A stretch of 64,000 nucleotides of DNA from assembly GCA_902776835.1 (NCBI GenBank), contig CACYRK010000015.1, forward strand, positions 1-64,000. The letters are read 5' to 3'. The notes beneath the pieces are model-generated. The model made no database searches, had not been told where the DNA came from, and was given only the letters and a program-made list of their open reading frames with translations. Position numbers and translations under genes: made by a program. The first letter of the stretch is position 1; every line of letters begins with the position of its first letter. Of the stretch, positions 10,090 to 18,450 are shown in pieces. The DNA is from an uncultured Bacteroidales bacterium (GTDB taxonomy: Bacteria > Bacteroidota > Bacteroidia > Bacteroidales > Muribaculaceae).

Positions 10090-11817
10090 TTAGAACAGTT
10101 TCGTGAGTCGTGGGTTGATGCACACGCCCAGAATCTTGTCCTTGTTGCCGTTGTAGTTGTAAATCTTGCCATCGGTGGGGTTGAAGTAACTCAAACCGGT
10201 GGTGTAGTTCTTCTCGGTGGTTGCTGCACGGAATCCGAAGTACACCAGGTGGTCGGGCGAATTGAAGTCGATGGCAAACTGAGTGGTGTAGACACCCTCG
10301 GCATCGGTAGTGTTAATTGGGTCGGCATCCATGTCGATAAACTTGATATAGTTAGGATAATCGACTGTTTCCGACTCGGCGGGCAGCGGATACTGTCCGA
10401 AACCTACCGACGGCGTGGTGCCCTTGGTCATCCACACATACAGGTACTTCAGGTCCTCGTCGAGAGCGAAAGCACGCGGTTGTGTGGTGGCCAGCACGAT
10501 CTTGTAAGGAGCCGTGGTGGTCTTGCCGATGTCGGTGGTGCGGAAGCGGTAGATACCGTATCCCGAGTAGTTCTTACCCCACCAGAACATGCCTGTGCGG
10601 TCCTGATAGATGCCGGTGTGGATAGCACCGTAAGCGATACCTTGTCCGTAGTAACCCAGTTGGTTGTTGACCACAAAGTAGCCCTCGGTGCTGCTGTTGA
10701 CAGTGTGCTCCACCTCGCCACGCGTGCTCAGCGGGATGCGGCGGATGCCCGTGTTACGGTCGGTGTAATAGAGGTACGTGCCGTCGCTGAAGCCCTGGAA
10801 CGGGTCGCTGAAGGCGTGACCGCCAACGTTGGTAATCATCACGTTCACGTTGGCACCGTCGGCGCTCATCACGGTAATCTTACCGTCGCCCAGGTTGCCA
10901 TTCTCATCGTTGACATAGTAGTACTGCTTGCCGCAGTCCAAAATGTAGACGTTGTCCTGCTCGGTCGTGCCATCGCCCGTGGTGTTAACCTCGGTGGCAA
11001 AGACGAGTTGCGTGGGCATGTTACCCGAGTTCACACCCATGTCGAAGGGCATGTTCTTGGTGCCCGGGGGCAGTTTGCTGAGGTCGACGAGTTTGTAAGC
11101 CTTGATGTTGCCGCCAAACTCGGCATAGTAGAGCGTGGGAGCCGCAATGCTCGAGCCCACTTGCACGTTGACGTACGAGTCTTGCAGACGGCGGTTTTTG
11201 CCATTGATGTCGAACCACGTCTGAATCTCGATTTTCTGCGAGCCGATGTGCTTGAAGCGCAGCATGCCCGGGTCGGGGATGGTGCCGTCGGGCAGCGAAT
11301 TAGCCTCGAAGGTAGTGATTTCATTGCCCTCGGCATCGGTCGTTCCGTCGGGGAACATCCACACATAGTGGCAGATGAGGTTCTCGGGGTTAGGCAACTC
11401 GACGCCCAGTTTCACAGCCACGTCGTTGATGACGATGGTGGGGTCGGTCTGCTCGACCACGCTGAGCACCGGGGCGATGTCGTAGATGAGCAGCGGATAA
11501 GTGCGGGTTCCCACACCTTCCACCGTAAGGCTCACCTGATACACGCCAGCCTCTTCATATTTGTGACGGGGGTTGGCCTCGGTCGAAGTCGTTCCGTCGC
11601 CAAAGTCCCACTTCAACGCACCAGACTTAGCCGATGTGTTGTTGAACTGAATGGTCGATACCACGTAGAAGTCGAGCGAATACTGGTCGCCGTCGACGTT
11701 ATAGGTAAAATCGACATCCTTGCCGGGGAAGTTGCCATAGTCGGGTGTCTCTTCGACACAGGCCACCATGGTCACGGCCAGCAAGGCCATTAAAACTATA
11801 TTTTTCATCAATTTCAT
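10090..11817 (-). CDS. PKD-domain surface lipoprotein of the SusCD operon
   Basis: A lipoprotein starting at the ATG at 11817; a TTG three codons upstream is less likely. The signal ends at a lipobox with Cys about 20 residues in (VTMVAC). A PKD domain follows: WDFGDGTTS, then NPRHKYEEAGVYQVSLTV, at roughly residues 55-105. The remaining ~450 residues are beta-rich and resemble PKD-like family lipoproteins found after SusD genes in Bacteroidales. It is the last gene of the operon, about 14 bases after the preceding stop and directly before a terminator. The probable role is glycan or glycoprotein capture at the cell surface alongside SusD (inference from position and domain). Confidence 0.82.
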   Translation of the reverse strand: MKLMKNIVLMALLAVTMVACVEETPDYGNFPGKDVDFTYNVDGDQYSLDFYVVSTIQFNNTSAKSGALKWDFGDGTTSTEANPRHKYEEAGVYQVSLTVEGVGTRTYPLLIYDIAPVLSVVEQTDPTIVINDVAVKLGVELPNPENLICHYVWMFPDGTTDAEGNEITTFEANSLPDGTIPDPGMLRFKHIGSQKIEIQTWFDINGKNRRLQDSYVNVQVGSSIAAPTLYYAEFGGNIKAYKLVDLSKLPPGTKNMPFDMGVNSGNMPTQLVFATEVNTTGDGTTEQDNVYILDCGKQYYYVNDENGNLGDGKITVMSADGANVNVMITNVGGHAFSDPFQGFSDGTYLYYTDRNTGIRRIPLSTRGEVEHTVNSSTEGYFVVNNQLGYYGQGIAYGAIHTGIYQDRTGMFWWGKNYSGYGIYRFRTTDIGKTTTAPYKIVLATTQPRAFALDEDLKYLYVWMTKGTTPSVGFGQYPLPAESETVDYPNYIKFIDMDADPINTTDAEGVYTTQFAIDFNSPDHLVYFGFRAATTEKNYTTGLSYFNPTDGKIYNYNGNKDKILGVCINPRLTKLF

Positions 11818-11830
11818 CGCGGTCAAGAGG

Positions 11831-12874
11831 TTAATTCAACGTAATTTCCTTGTTATTTGTGGTGACACCCACCTTGCCGTTCTTATCGTAGACCCGGAAG
11901 TCGGGCTCGAGATAATAATTGCGTGTGAAGTTCACAGCATAGTTTTTGTCGCTGGTGTCGTAGATCCACGACTCGAATGGGATGCTCTGAATGAGTTCCT
12001 TCCAGTAAGGCATGTAGTTGTGGCGCACATAGGTGATTTTGCCACCGGTGTCGTCGCTGTAGCGGCACATCAGCCAGGGCGACGACTTGTATACCTCGTA
12101 GACGTTAACACCACTGGGTGCGGCGTCGGGCGTGGCAATCTCGTGAATTGTCGTCACGCCGTCGACCACGGTCTCGTAGTAGTAGTGGTCGACCTCGTCG
12201 GTGGTGTACCAGGCATCACTCTTGGTGTCGGTCTCGGTGACGGTCGGGAAGTCGACGCCATACTTGGCGTTGAGCGTCTCGAAAATCTCAGCCGGGAAGT
12301 CGTAGGTGATGTAGACGTTGCGCAAGTCGCTGTAGTAGACGCTGTCCTTGGTCAGAGCCCTCACGATGTAGTCGCAGAACTCCTGCTTGAACGTTGCGGG
12401 ATAGTACATGTTGAACTTCTCGTTGTCCCACTCGCTGGGTTGTGCCCAGATGACCGGAGCGAGAGTGCGCGATGTGGGGAACGAGTCGGACAGAGTGTAC
12501 TCATATCCGTCCCAGAGCGAAGCGCTGTGGGGATATTCGCTGATTTTCTGGCGCGAGCGCACGGTGTCGGTCGTGGCGACCGATTTCTTGTAACTCAGCG
12601 CACGCGTGAGTTTGCTGGTTGCCTCGGCAGTTTGTCCGCGCACGACCATGCACCACACCTCGCTGTGGTCGATTTCGTTCTCGGCCGAGGTGTAATACTG
12701 TGCCTTGAAAGTGGCGTAAGCGCCAGCCTTGACCAACGTGGAGTTCTGCTCCCAGTTGACCGTGGGCAGCACTTGCCCGATTTCCATATTGTCGGCAAAC
12801 GGATCATGAACGGCACAGGATGTCGTCAGGGCCGCTACCAGTGCCAATGAGCCTAAAACTTTATATATCTTCAT
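11831..12874 (-). CDS. Uncharacterised lipoprotein of the SusCD operon
   Basis: A 347-residue lipoprotein with the lipobox cysteine at residue 20 (LTTSC). The mature part is rich in aromatic residues and shows no catalytic motif I recognise. It lies between susD (37 bases upstream) and the PKD lipoprotein (about 14 bases downstream) and is surely cotranscribed with them. Genes in this position usually encode surface glycan-binding or accessory lipoproteins that sit with the SusCD complex. No family name is given because I do not recognise one. Confidence 0.8.
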   Translation of the reverse strand: MKIYKVLGSLALVAALTTSCAVHDPFADNMEIGQVLPTVNWEQNSTLVKAGAYATFKAQYYTSAENEIDHSEVWCMVVRGQTAEATSKLTRALSYKKSVATTDTVRSRQKISEYPHSASLWDGYEYTLSDSFPTSRTLAPVIWAQPSEWDNEKFNMYYPATFKQEFCDYIVRALTKDSVYYSDLRNVYITYDFPAEIFETLNAKYGVDFPTVTETDTKSDAWYTTDEVDHYYYETVVDGVTTIHEIATPDAAPSGVNVYEVYKSSPWLMCRYSDDTGGKITYVRHNYMPYWKELIQSIPFESWIYDTSDKNYAVNFTRNYYLEPDFRVYDKNGKVGVTTNNKEITLN

Positions 12875-12911
12875 AATCGTTTTGTTCTAATTATGGTTAA
12901 TGTGTCGTGAA

Positions 12912-14840
12912 TCATTGTCCGGTGAGCGATTTTACCTCGCCATAAGCGTGAGCCCAAATCATGGGTTTCTGCAGCCACTTGTAGTTCTTGTAAGCACCCA
13001 AGCGCTGCAACTCAGAGCGGTTGTACTTCTCCTCGGTCTCGGGGTCGTAGTTCAGACGCTGAATCCAAGTGTTCTCCTTCTCAGCCTCGGTCAGACCGTC
13101 GATCCAGTAGGCTGCATAGAGGTTGTAGGGCCTGCGCAGCGTGGGATAGATGATCTCGTTGTTGTCGCCGATGCCGTAAGCGTTACGGTTGTTGCTGTAG
13201 TGGTAGCGGCGCATGTCGGTCCACTGCTCGGGCTGCAGGTACATCGAGATGTACTTTTGCTGCATAAGGTCGCTCAGGGTGAACTCGCTGGGGTTGAAGA
13301 ACCAGTGCTTGTTGCCCTTCTCGGTGACCTTGTGCACCACATAGTTGCGGCGAATCTCGCCGTTACGGCCAGTGGTCTCGGTGTACACCTCGTTGTTGTT
13401 CAGGAAGGCGTCGACTTGCTCCTCCCAGTACTCAGCGGCCTGGAAGCCAGGCTTGCCGCCGGTGGCAGAGTTGCCCGGGTACTTGTTGTCGGTGCGGTCG
13501 CTGTAGTTGGGGTTGGGATAGTGCGACAAGAAGAAGTCGAGGTGGCGCTGAATGTTGTGCTCGGTGGCCTCCTTAGCCAACTCGCAGGCCAGCGTCTTGT
13601 TGCCCAGCCAATACTCAGCCTCGGCCTTGATGAAGTAGAGTTCCTCCATGGTGAAGATGGGGTTGTAGCAGTCGACTGCGCCCGCATAAGCACCCATGTA
13701 GAGGTTGGGGTAATTGGCAATCTTGTAGGTACTACCCATGCCGATGTTGTTCTCGAGGTAACGCATCTTGATTTGCTCGCTGGCACTCGAGGCCGTTTGC
13801 GGTCCGGTGCGGGCAATCATGAGCAGACCGATGCGCGGGTCGCAACCGAAGCCGTCGTGCGAGCCGCCGTCGCCGTTGAAGAGGCCGGCGAGTTTCTCGT
13901 TGTCGGGAGCGCTGCTACCGAGCAGGTCCACCATGAAGAATTTCGACGGGATGGCGTTGCCCAGCAGGTTGCCGCGCGACTCCCACGAGTTGATGATGGG
14001 CTGAGCCACACTCCACACGCAGTTTTGCTCGCCGGTACCACCGTCAAAGTTGTAGCGGGGCTCATTGCCGAACCAGTCGCCGTAGAGCAGGTCGCCCTTG
14101 CGCCACTGGTTGATGGCTGCGTCGGCGGCAGCGATGATTTGCTGGCACATTGCCGGGCTGCGGTCGATGTTGGGGATGTTGCGCAGCAGCAGGCGGGCCT
14201 TAATGGCCAGCACCAGGCCTTTCCACTTTTCGAGGTCACCGGCGTAGACGCGGTCTTGCTCGGCGGTGATGGGCTGGTTGCCCTCAGCATTGACAACACT
14301 GGGGTCGTCGTACATCGCCAACAGGTCCTCACACTCCTGGAACATCCAGGCGTAGATCGACTCTTGCGTGTCGTAAGCGGGCGAGTTCGACGTGTAGGCT
14401 TGGCTACGGGGTATGTCGCCAAAGGCGTCGGTAGTAAGTTGAGTTGACATCAACTTGATAGTGCGTGCAATCAACTCGTAGTTGGGCGAGTTGATGGCTT
14501 GCGAGTTGGCAATCAGGTTGACACCGTTCTTGCCAATGTCGTAGAAGTGACGGCGCCACATCGGGTGGCGGTTCATGGTCAGCATCTCCCACTCGCACTT
14601 ATAGGAATATGCGCCCACCGAACTTTTGCCTCCAGTGGTGAGCATCTGCGAGAAGTAAGCGTAATACTCTGAGTGGTCGTAAACGATCTGGTTGGCATAG
14701 AACACCAGCACAGGCAGACCCACCTTGGCATCAATTTCATGCGCTGCGTCGGGGTTGACGTTTTCGTCGAGTATATCGGTGCAACTAACGGTGAGCAGGC
14801 TCGTGAGTAAAACTAATGCGAATGCTTTTATCTTATTCAT
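12912..14840 (-). CDS. SusD/RagB-family nutrient-binding outer-membrane lipoprotein
   Basis: A 642-residue lipoprotein. The signal ends in the lipobox LLTVSC with Cys at 20, followed by TDILDENVNPDAA, typical of SusD-like proteins. The body has the tetratricopeptide-like helical pattern of the family (for example LIARTIKLMSTQLTTDAFGDIP and ELYFIKAEAEYWLGNK). SusD proteins form the lid over a SusC transporter and bind the incoming ligand. The gene begins 18 bases after the susC stop, the normal susC-susD order. It appears complete. The ligand cannot be predicted from sequence alone. Confidence 0.93.
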   Translation of the reverse strand: MNKIKAFALVLLTSLLTVSCTDILDENVNPDAAHEIDAKVGLPVLVFYANQIVYDHSEYYAYFSQMLTTGGKSSVGAYSYKCEWEMLTMNRHPMWRRHFYDIGKNGVNLIANSQAINSPNYELIARTIKLMSTQLTTDAFGDIPRSQAYTSNSPAYDTQESIYAWMFQECEDLLAMYDDPSVVNAEGNQPITAEQDRVYAGDLEKWKGLVLAIKARLLLRNIPNIDRSPAMCQQIIAAADAAINQWRKGDLLYGDWFGNEPRYNFDGGTGEQNCVWSVAQPIINSWESRGNLLGNAIPSKFFMVDLLGSSAPDNEKLAGLFNGDGGSHDGFGCDPRIGLLMIARTGPQTASSASEQIKMRYLENNIGMGSTYKIANYPNLYMGAYAGAVDCYNPIFTMEELYFIKAEAEYWLGNKTLACELAKEATEHNIQRHLDFFLSHYPNPNYSDRTDNKYPGNSATGGKPGFQAAEYWEEQVDAFLNNNEVYTETTGRNGEIRRNYVVHKVTEKGNKHWFFNPSEFTLSDLMQQKYISMYLQPEQWTDMRRYHYSNNRNAYGIGDNNEIIYPTLRRPYNLYAAYWIDGLTEAEKENTWIQRLNYDPETEEKYNRSELQRLGAYKNYKWLQKPMIWAHAYGEVKSLTGQ

Positions 14841-14858
14841 AGTCGTCGAGTCTGAAAA

Positions 14859-17800
14859 TTAGAATGTTGCTTTAATTGATAAGTTGAAACTGCGGCTTGC
14901 CGGCACACCATAGTTGTCGACGCCCATGCCACCGGTACCACCGGCCGTCGAGGCGAGGATTGCGGGGTCGTTGCCCGTGTACTTGGTGAACAGTAGCAGG
15001 TTGCGTCCGGTGAGGGTGGCGCTCAGGCCCTTCACTGCCCAGGTGCTCTTGAACATCGGGGTGAAGTCGTAGCCCAGCGTGACGTAACTCAAGCGGATGT
15101 AGGAGCCGTCCTCGATAAAGTTGCTCGAGACGGTGCTGTAGTACTGGCTGATGAAGTTGTAATCGAGCACCACGGGAGTGCGGTTCTCAACGTAGGTCAC
15201 TGTGCCATCGGCACCGGTGACGGCCTGCACACCGTTGAAGATAATCTCACGGTTGCGGTAGTCGTCATAGAGGTGGTTCATGCCGTTGGTGATCAGGCCA
15301 CGGCCGGTGACGTTGACCACGTCGCCGCCATTACGGCCGTCGACCAGGAACGACAGCGTAGCGTTCTTGTAGCGGAACGTCGAGCCAAGACCCAGCAGGA
15401 ACTTGGGCTCGCGGTTACCAATATAGATACCCTTTTGCGGGCTGATGATGGGATAACCGTTCTCGTCGCAAATCACGTTGCCATCAGGGTCGCGCTCGTA
15501 GTCCTTTCCGGAAATACCGGTCGACGAGCCGCCCAGGCGAGCCACGGGGAAGATGTCGCCATATTGCGTACCTTGAATCTCAATCACGTCCTCGGGAAGT
15601 TTCTTCACGCGGCCGCGGTTGAACGAGAAGTTGGCAAACATCATCCAGTCGAAGTCGCCGTTCTTGATGATGTCCTGCTGCAGCGTGACCTCCATACCGT
15701 GGTTCTCGATGGTGCCCTCGTTGCGGGTTTGCAGAATCTGACCCGAAGCGGGCGACACACGCACACTCACAATCTGGTTGTCGGTAGTGGTCGAGTAGTA
15801 GGCGATGTCGAGGCGCGTACGGCTGTTGAAGAAGCGCAAGTCGGCGCCAATCTCCCACGAACTGGTCATCTCGGGCTCAAGCCCCAGACCGGCCTGGCTG
15901 ATGACGGGGTTCACACCGTAACCGCCATCGGGGAAGGTCACCCACTCCTTATACGTGTCGCTGAACAGGTTGGCCGGGCAGTCCTTACCCACCTTTGCCC
16001 AGTTGCCACGCAACTTACCATAACTGAACCACTTGTTCTGCAGGTGGAAGAGTTCGCTGAAGATTACACCTGCGGTGACGCTGGGGTAAGAATACACGGT
16101 CTTGGCGGCCTGGCGCAGACGCGACGTGCCGTCGCTGCGGTAGGTGGCCGAGAGTTGTGCCATGCCCTTGTAGTCGAAGCGGATCTCGCCGAAGTAGCCA
16201 TATTTGTTCCACTCGCTGTGGGTGACGCTGGGGCGGTTGGCCTTGAGCAACTCGCCGTCGCCGAAGTTGGTGTTCTGGAAACTGTAGTACTCGCCACCCA
16301 ACTGGAAGGCCTCGTTGTAAATCGAGGCGCTCACGCCGTTATACTCCTTGTACTCCATACCGTAGAGCAGGTCCACGCCGAAGTCCTGAGCGAAGGTGCG
16401 GCGGTAAGTGGCCAAGAACTGGGCAATCACCTGCTCGCCGCGCGAGGGGTTGAACGAATAAGAGCCGTACTTGTCCTGGCTGCTGCTCAGCGCCGACACG
16501 ACCTCGCTGTCGTTGGGGTTGCGCAGGTCGCCGTCGTAAAGGCGAGGCACGGTGTATCCGTCGTAGATGTAGTTGCTCTTGTCGTAAGCCACCTTGCCGG
16601 TGAACACCAGGTCCTTGATAGGCTCGTAACTGATTTGGCCGTTGAGCATGATGCGGGTGTTCTCGTTGCGGCCCTTGTCTTTATAGCGGCTGTAGTAGGG
16701 CGAGATGCCTGCTGTGATGCGCTCGGTGTCGAGCAGGGCGTCCCAATTGTCGTAGCGGGCGGCCCAGTTGACGTGGCCCTCGAGGGTCTGATAGTCGCGC
16801 ATGTTCTTGTTGATGCCCCAGTTGTACACTGTGCCCATCATGCCGCCGTTGCCGCGGTACACGCTGTTGACAAAGTTGGTCGACAGTTGCACGGTCACTT
16901 GCTTCGAGGGTTTGTACACACCCTTGAGGAAGATGGTGAGTTGCTTGCGGTAGTCCTTCAGTACGGTACCCTCGTTGTTCAGGTAGGCCACGCTGGCGTA
17001 AGAGTTAAACTTCTCGGTACCGCCCGAGATCGATGCGTCGTACTTCTGCATGAATCCGGTGCGCAGCCACTCGCCCACGTTGTCGTAGAGGGTGTCCTCG
17101 GGACGCATGTAGGGTCCCCAACCGCCGCTGGCGGAGTTCTCCTTGTACATGCCGTAGACGCCCGGGCGGAACTTGCTCTGGATTTTCGGCACGCGCATGG
17201 CGTTGCTGATTTCGAAGGTTGCCGAGGCATTGACACGGATTGTGCCGTCCTGGCTACCGCTCTTGGTGGTAATCATAATCACACCGTTGGCGGCCTCCTG
17301 TCCGTAGAGTGCCGATGCGGCAGCGCCTTTCAGCACGGTCATCGACTCGATGTCGTTGCTGTTGATGTCGGCCAGCGTCGAGCCGGCGCCGCGAATCGCC
17401 ACACCGTCGACGATGATCAGCGGCTCGTTGCTCTGGCTGTTGTTGACCGACGAGATGGCGCGGATAATCACCTGCGTGTCGCCGTTGGGCGAGCCACCGG
17501 TGGTGCTGACCTGCAGACCGGCCACCTTACCCTGCAGCGAGTTGGCGAAGTTGGTGGTTCCACCGGCCGTCACCTGGTCGCTGTCGAGTTGCTGAACTGC
17601 GAAGTTCAGTTTTTTCTTCTCTTGGGTCTGTCCCATTGCGGTCACGACGACCTCGCTAAGCACTTGCGAGTTCTCGGTCATCTCAACGTTGATGACGCTC
17701 TTGCCGCCAGTGACCTTGATCGACACGGGATTCATACCCACATACGAGATGTCAAGCACGTCTCCGTCGTTGACATCGATTGAGTATTTTCCATCGAAGT

Positions 17801-17954
17801 CGGTGGCAGTGCCTCGCGACGTGCCGTGCACCTGCACAGTGGCCCCGATGATGGGCTCGCCGTCGGATGCTTGCGTCACGACACCAGTCACTGTGCGGGC
17901 AAAGCCCATCACCGCGAACATGGAAAATAACAGAAGCAGTAACTGTTTTCTCAT
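14859..17954 (-). CDS. SusC/RagA-family TonB-dependent outer-membrane transporter
   Basis: A 1031-residue protein of usual SusC length. A signal peptide (1-19) is followed by a carboxypeptidase-D-like N-terminal extension (VTGVVTQASDGEPIIGATVQ, about 22-100), a TonB plug domain (about 110-230) and a 22-strand barrel ending in a C-terminal Phe. It imports a glycan or peptide across the outer membrane, powered by TonB, with the SusD partner encoded next. It is the first gene of a four-gene operon. A -7 box (TAAGTTTG, minus strand) at 18083-18090 predicts a leader of about 120 bases. No separate anti-sigma or hybrid regulator gene adjoins it. Confidence 0.95.
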   Translation of the reverse strand: MRKQLLLLLFSMFAVMGFARTVTGVVTQASDGEPIIGATVQVHGTSRGTATDFDGKYSIDVNDGDVLDISYVGMNPVSIKVTGGKSVINVEMTENSQVLSEVVVTAMGQTQEKKKLNFAVQQLDSDQVTAGGTTNFANSLQGKVAGLQVSTTGGSPNGDTQVIIRAISSVNNSQSNEPLIIVDGVAIRGAGSTLADINSNDIESMTVLKGAAASALYGQEAANGVIMITTKSGSQDGTIRVNASATFEISNAMRVPKIQSKFRPGVYGMYKENSASGGWGPYMRPEDTLYDNVGEWLRTGFMQKYDASISGGTEKFNSYASVAYLNNEGTVLKDYRKQLTIFLKGVYKPSKQVTVQLSTNFVNSVYRGNGGMMGTVYNWGINKNMRDYQTLEGHVNWAARYDNWDALLDTERITAGISPYYSRYKDKGRNENTRIMLNGQISYEPIKDLVFTGKVAYDKSNYIYDGYTVPRLYDGDLRNPNDSEVVSALSSSQDKYGSYSFNPSRGEQVIAQFLATYRRTFAQDFGVDLLYGMEYKEYNGVSASIYNEAFQLGGEYYSFQNTNFGDGELLKANRPSVTHSEWNKYGYFGEIRFDYKGMAQLSATYRSDGTSRLRQAAKTVYSYPSVTAGVIFSELFHLQNKWFSYGKLRGNWAKVGKDCPANLFSDTYKEWVTFPDGGYGVNPVISQAGLGLEPEMTSSWEIGADLRFFNSRTRLDIAYYSTTTDNQIVSVRVSPASGQILQTRNEGTIENHGMEVTLQQDIIKNGDFDWMMFANFSFNRGRVKKLPEDVIEIQGTQYGDIFPVARLGGSSTGISGKDYERDPDGNVICDENGYPIISPQKGIYIGNREPKFLLGLGSTFRYKNATLSFLVDGRNGGDVVNVTGRGLITNGMNHLYDDYRNREIIFNGVQAVTGADGTVTYVENRTPVVLDYNFISQYYSTVSSNFIEDGSYIRLSYVTLGYDFTPMFKSTWAVKGLSATLTGRNLLLFTKYTGNDPAILASTAGGTGGMGVDNYGVPASRSFNLSIKATF

Positions 17955-18082
17955 AGCGTGTTACATTTTATATTAATTTTTTATATTGATATTCAACGTG
18001 TTAACCGAGTTGCGAACTCCAAATGTCGAAGTCGGCAATTGCCGGTTGTTGCCGTGCGGTAACAGCATGGCATATTACGTTA

Positions 18083-18090
18083 CAAACTTA
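18083..18090 (-). promoter_or_regulatory. Candidate -7 box for the susC operon
   Basis: The minus strand reads TAAGTTTG, a full match to the Bacteroidales TAnnTTTG box. No good -33 element is seen at the usual spacing. The predicted leader carries a 12-base perfect palindrome (CGGCAATTGCCG, 18033-18044). Confidence 0.5.
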
Positions 18091-18184
18091 CAACAAGTTT
18101 TGAAAACAGCGGCGATTTTTTTGTGGAAAAGTTGAGCAATTTAAGATTTTTTTAGAATTAACTACAATTTTTCGTCGCAAGGCC

Positions 18185-18348
18185 TTTAACGCGAATTTCG
18201 CGAATTGCATTTAACGCGAATTCCGCTAATCAATATTATTTAATGAGAATTTCGCGAAACATATATTTTTAAATGCGAATTTCGCGAATTATGCGAATAT
18301 ATTGTTTATCACTTGGTTAATTCGTGTAATTCGCGTAATTCGCATTTC
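18185..18348. repeat. Tandem palindromic repeats with core GCGAATTTCGC
   Basis: Four degenerate units begin at 18185, 18210, 18239 and 18269, each TTTAA(C/T)GCGAATTTCGCGAA or close to it, then a degenerate tail to 18348. The core GCGAA-T-TTCGC is a perfect palindrome around one base. A related stretch lies near 25470-25512. This fills most of the 496-base gap between the GHL10 gene and susC. No coding is seen. Confidence 0.75.
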
Positions 18349-18386
18349 AGTCAATCCATATCAGGATGAGTCGCTGCGGTTTAAGA

Positions 18387-18421
18387 CAAAAAGAGAGGGC
18401 CGCAAGGGACCCTCCTTTTTG
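18387..18421 (-). terminator. Terminator after the second GHL10 gene
   Basis: CAAAAAG-A-GAGGG (18387-18399) pairs with CCCTCCTTTTTG (18410-18421) with one bulged A. It lies 30 bases past the minus-strand stop at 18451. GTGCATTATG adjoins it, as at the other terminators of this type. Confidence 0.75.
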
Positions 18422-18450
18422 TGCATTATGCATTATTTAAAGTGCATTAA

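Noticed and set aside
15273..17783. Plus-strand open frame of 836 codons opposite susC
   Set aside because: It lies wholly antisense to a certain SusC gene; high GC and codon bias leave long open antisense frames here. No homology is seen.
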